Positions 63,076 to 64,000 of a DNA stretch of 64,000 bases are shown here, piece after piece. The DNA is from Massariosphaeria phaeospora. Lineage: Eukaryota; Ascomycota; Dothideomycetes; Pleosporales. The notes under the pieces are model-generated. The model saw nothing but the letters and a program-made list of their open reading frames with translations. It was not told the origin of the DNA and made no database searches. The stretch covers positions 2,356,001-2,420,000 of the forward strand of contig JAADJZ010000002.1 in assembly GCA_011032825.1 (NCBI GenBank). The letters are read 5' to 3'. Numbering within the stretch: the stretch's first letter is position 1; each line of letters begins with the position of its first letter. The position numbers and the translations under genes are program-made.

Positions 63076-63644
63076 TGTCTATGGAGGCATGGCAGGAGAT
63101 GAGAAAGATCGAGGTGCCAGTAACAGTGTGGCCCTACCCGTAGAAGCGCGGCGTCCGGCGTCGTGGTGTGTTGTGTGAAAGAGGCCCGGAGCCTGCAGAG
63201 AGGCCCACCCCCGCACCTTAACTACGCTCCTCCACCTTTGTAAATTTTTACAGCACATTACCTAGTATACTAGATATAACAAGGCTTTGTAAAGATAAAA
63301 GCAGCTTATCTATCTATTACTAGAACTTCCTATACTGTTAAGAGCATCGCCTAAAGCTCTCTCAAATCGGACCTGAATTCATGGACGGGTGCGCCGCCAC
63401 TGCCCCCGCCGCCCCCGCACGGCTGCACGCCAAGACGCCAAGACGAGATCGCTTTCTCCCGACGTCAGACGTCTCCAAACACCACCAAGTCCACCACCAA
63501 ACCACCAAACCACCACCAAACCATCACCAAACTACCACCATCCATATTAGCGTCGCCATTTCCACCGCCATCGGTCTCCGCCTCACCCTCGCCCTCGCTC
63601 ACACACCCCATCTCGCCGTCACACTCACGCTGCAACCCCTAACC
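63076..63644. other. Divergent intergenic region
   Basis: 63230-63360 is an AT-rich island (worn repeat or promoter). 63480-63545 is a CCA/ACC-rich simple tract in the leader of the next gene. Confidence 0.5.
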
Positions 63645-64000
63645 ATGGCAGCCGCCCATCTCCCGCCGAGCCCCCCCGCCTCCGAAGCGCGCTCCGTGTC
63701 GCCGGCGGCTGTGCTCGTCAACCTCAAGGAGCCCGGTGGCACGCAGTCGGCCGTCAGCAAGTGCGCTGGCTACCCCGTGTCCGACGCGCTCGTCGACAGG
63801 CTCCATCGGCGGCACAACCTGCGCGCCGTCCCGCTCCTGTCCGAAACCGACTTCGTCCGCCTCGTCGCGGCTGTCGTCGAGGACACTCCGCCGGCCGCCG
63901 TTGACGCCGAGGTCGCCCGCCGTGTGCAGCAGCAAGTCGACTGCGCGACCCAGCGAGCCAAACACGCAAAGATTTCGTTTTTCATCGACCCAGCACCACA
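63645..64000 (+). CDS. Partial CDS running off the window edge
   Basis: ATG 63645 in context AACCATGGC, after a CT/CCA-rich leader. The frame stays open to the last base: MAAAHLPPSPPASEARSVSP, then VLVNLKEPGG, YPVSDALVDRLHRRHNLRAV, LVAAVVEDTPPAAVDAEVAR and AKHAKISFFIDPAP. 118 residues are visible, no domain recognised. The 3' part lies outside. Confidence 0.55.
   Translation, partial: MAAAHLPPSPPASEARSVSPAAVLVNLKEPGGTQSAVSKCAGYPVSDALVDRLHRRHNLRAVPLLSETDFVRLVAAVVEDTPPAAVDAEVARRVQQQVDCATQRAKHAKISFFIDPAP

Noticed and set aside
1..64000. tRNA genes, rRNA and CRISPR arrays
   Set aside because: No tRNA A/B-box pair with a cloverleaf was found, no rRNA-like sequence, and no regularly spaced direct repeats.

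Overview
The window looks like nuclear DNA of a filamentous ascomycete (Pezizomycotina; a Dothideomycete is my guess). The reasons are spliced genes with 43-82 base introns using GT(A/G)xGT donors and CAG/TAG/AAG acceptors, and protein families largely confined to such fungi: DUF6604, DUF7587, DUF7924-like, cutinase and heme-thiolate peroxidase. Gene density is low. Long stretches hold only small relics, mobile-element remnants and decayed coding sequence, so this is an accessory, repeat-rich region rather than a conserved core. No tRNA, rRNA or CRISPR was seen.

Layout. 1-4950: no convincing gene, one minisatellite. 4951-7991: a DUF6604 protein. 10008-11652: a DUF7587-type protein whose model depends on a tiny intron. 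12190-16965: two decayed coding regions and a 225-base inverted repeat. 17348-20164: a proline-rich protein and an FAD monooxygenase. 20889-27060: a tandem family of three DUF7924-like genes plus a fourth relic, separated by two miniature inverted-repeat elements. 27097-40402: small membrane and coiled-coil proteins, a secreted protein and an ankyrin protein with damage or unresolved splicing, a hAT-type miniature element, and a broken small gene. 41254-49593: a peroxidase cluster. 50431-58865: a nuclease-like fungal gene, a second hAT miniature element, small membrane proteins and a coiled-coil protein. 59338-64000: cutinase, an FHA-like/kinase protein, and the start of a further gene running off the edge.

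The most striking part is 41-50 kb. Four intronless, very GC-rich genes of bacterial type lie among ordinary fungal DNA: a DyP-type peroxidase, a 427-residue membrane-anchored protein with a possible chlorite-dismutase/DyP-like C-terminus, a 143-residue protein of a bacterial-looking family, and a y4iL/SrpA-like catalase-family protein. The first two overlap by ATGA exactly as in a bacterial operon. A spliced fungal heme-thiolate peroxidase (chloroperoxidase family) sits inside the block. This suggests horizontal acquisition of a bacterial peroxide-handling operon into a fungal redox cluster.

A second theme is decay. In-frame stops, several compatible with C-to-T change, and diverged repeat copies suggest that repeat-induced mutation or drift is eroding accessory genes.
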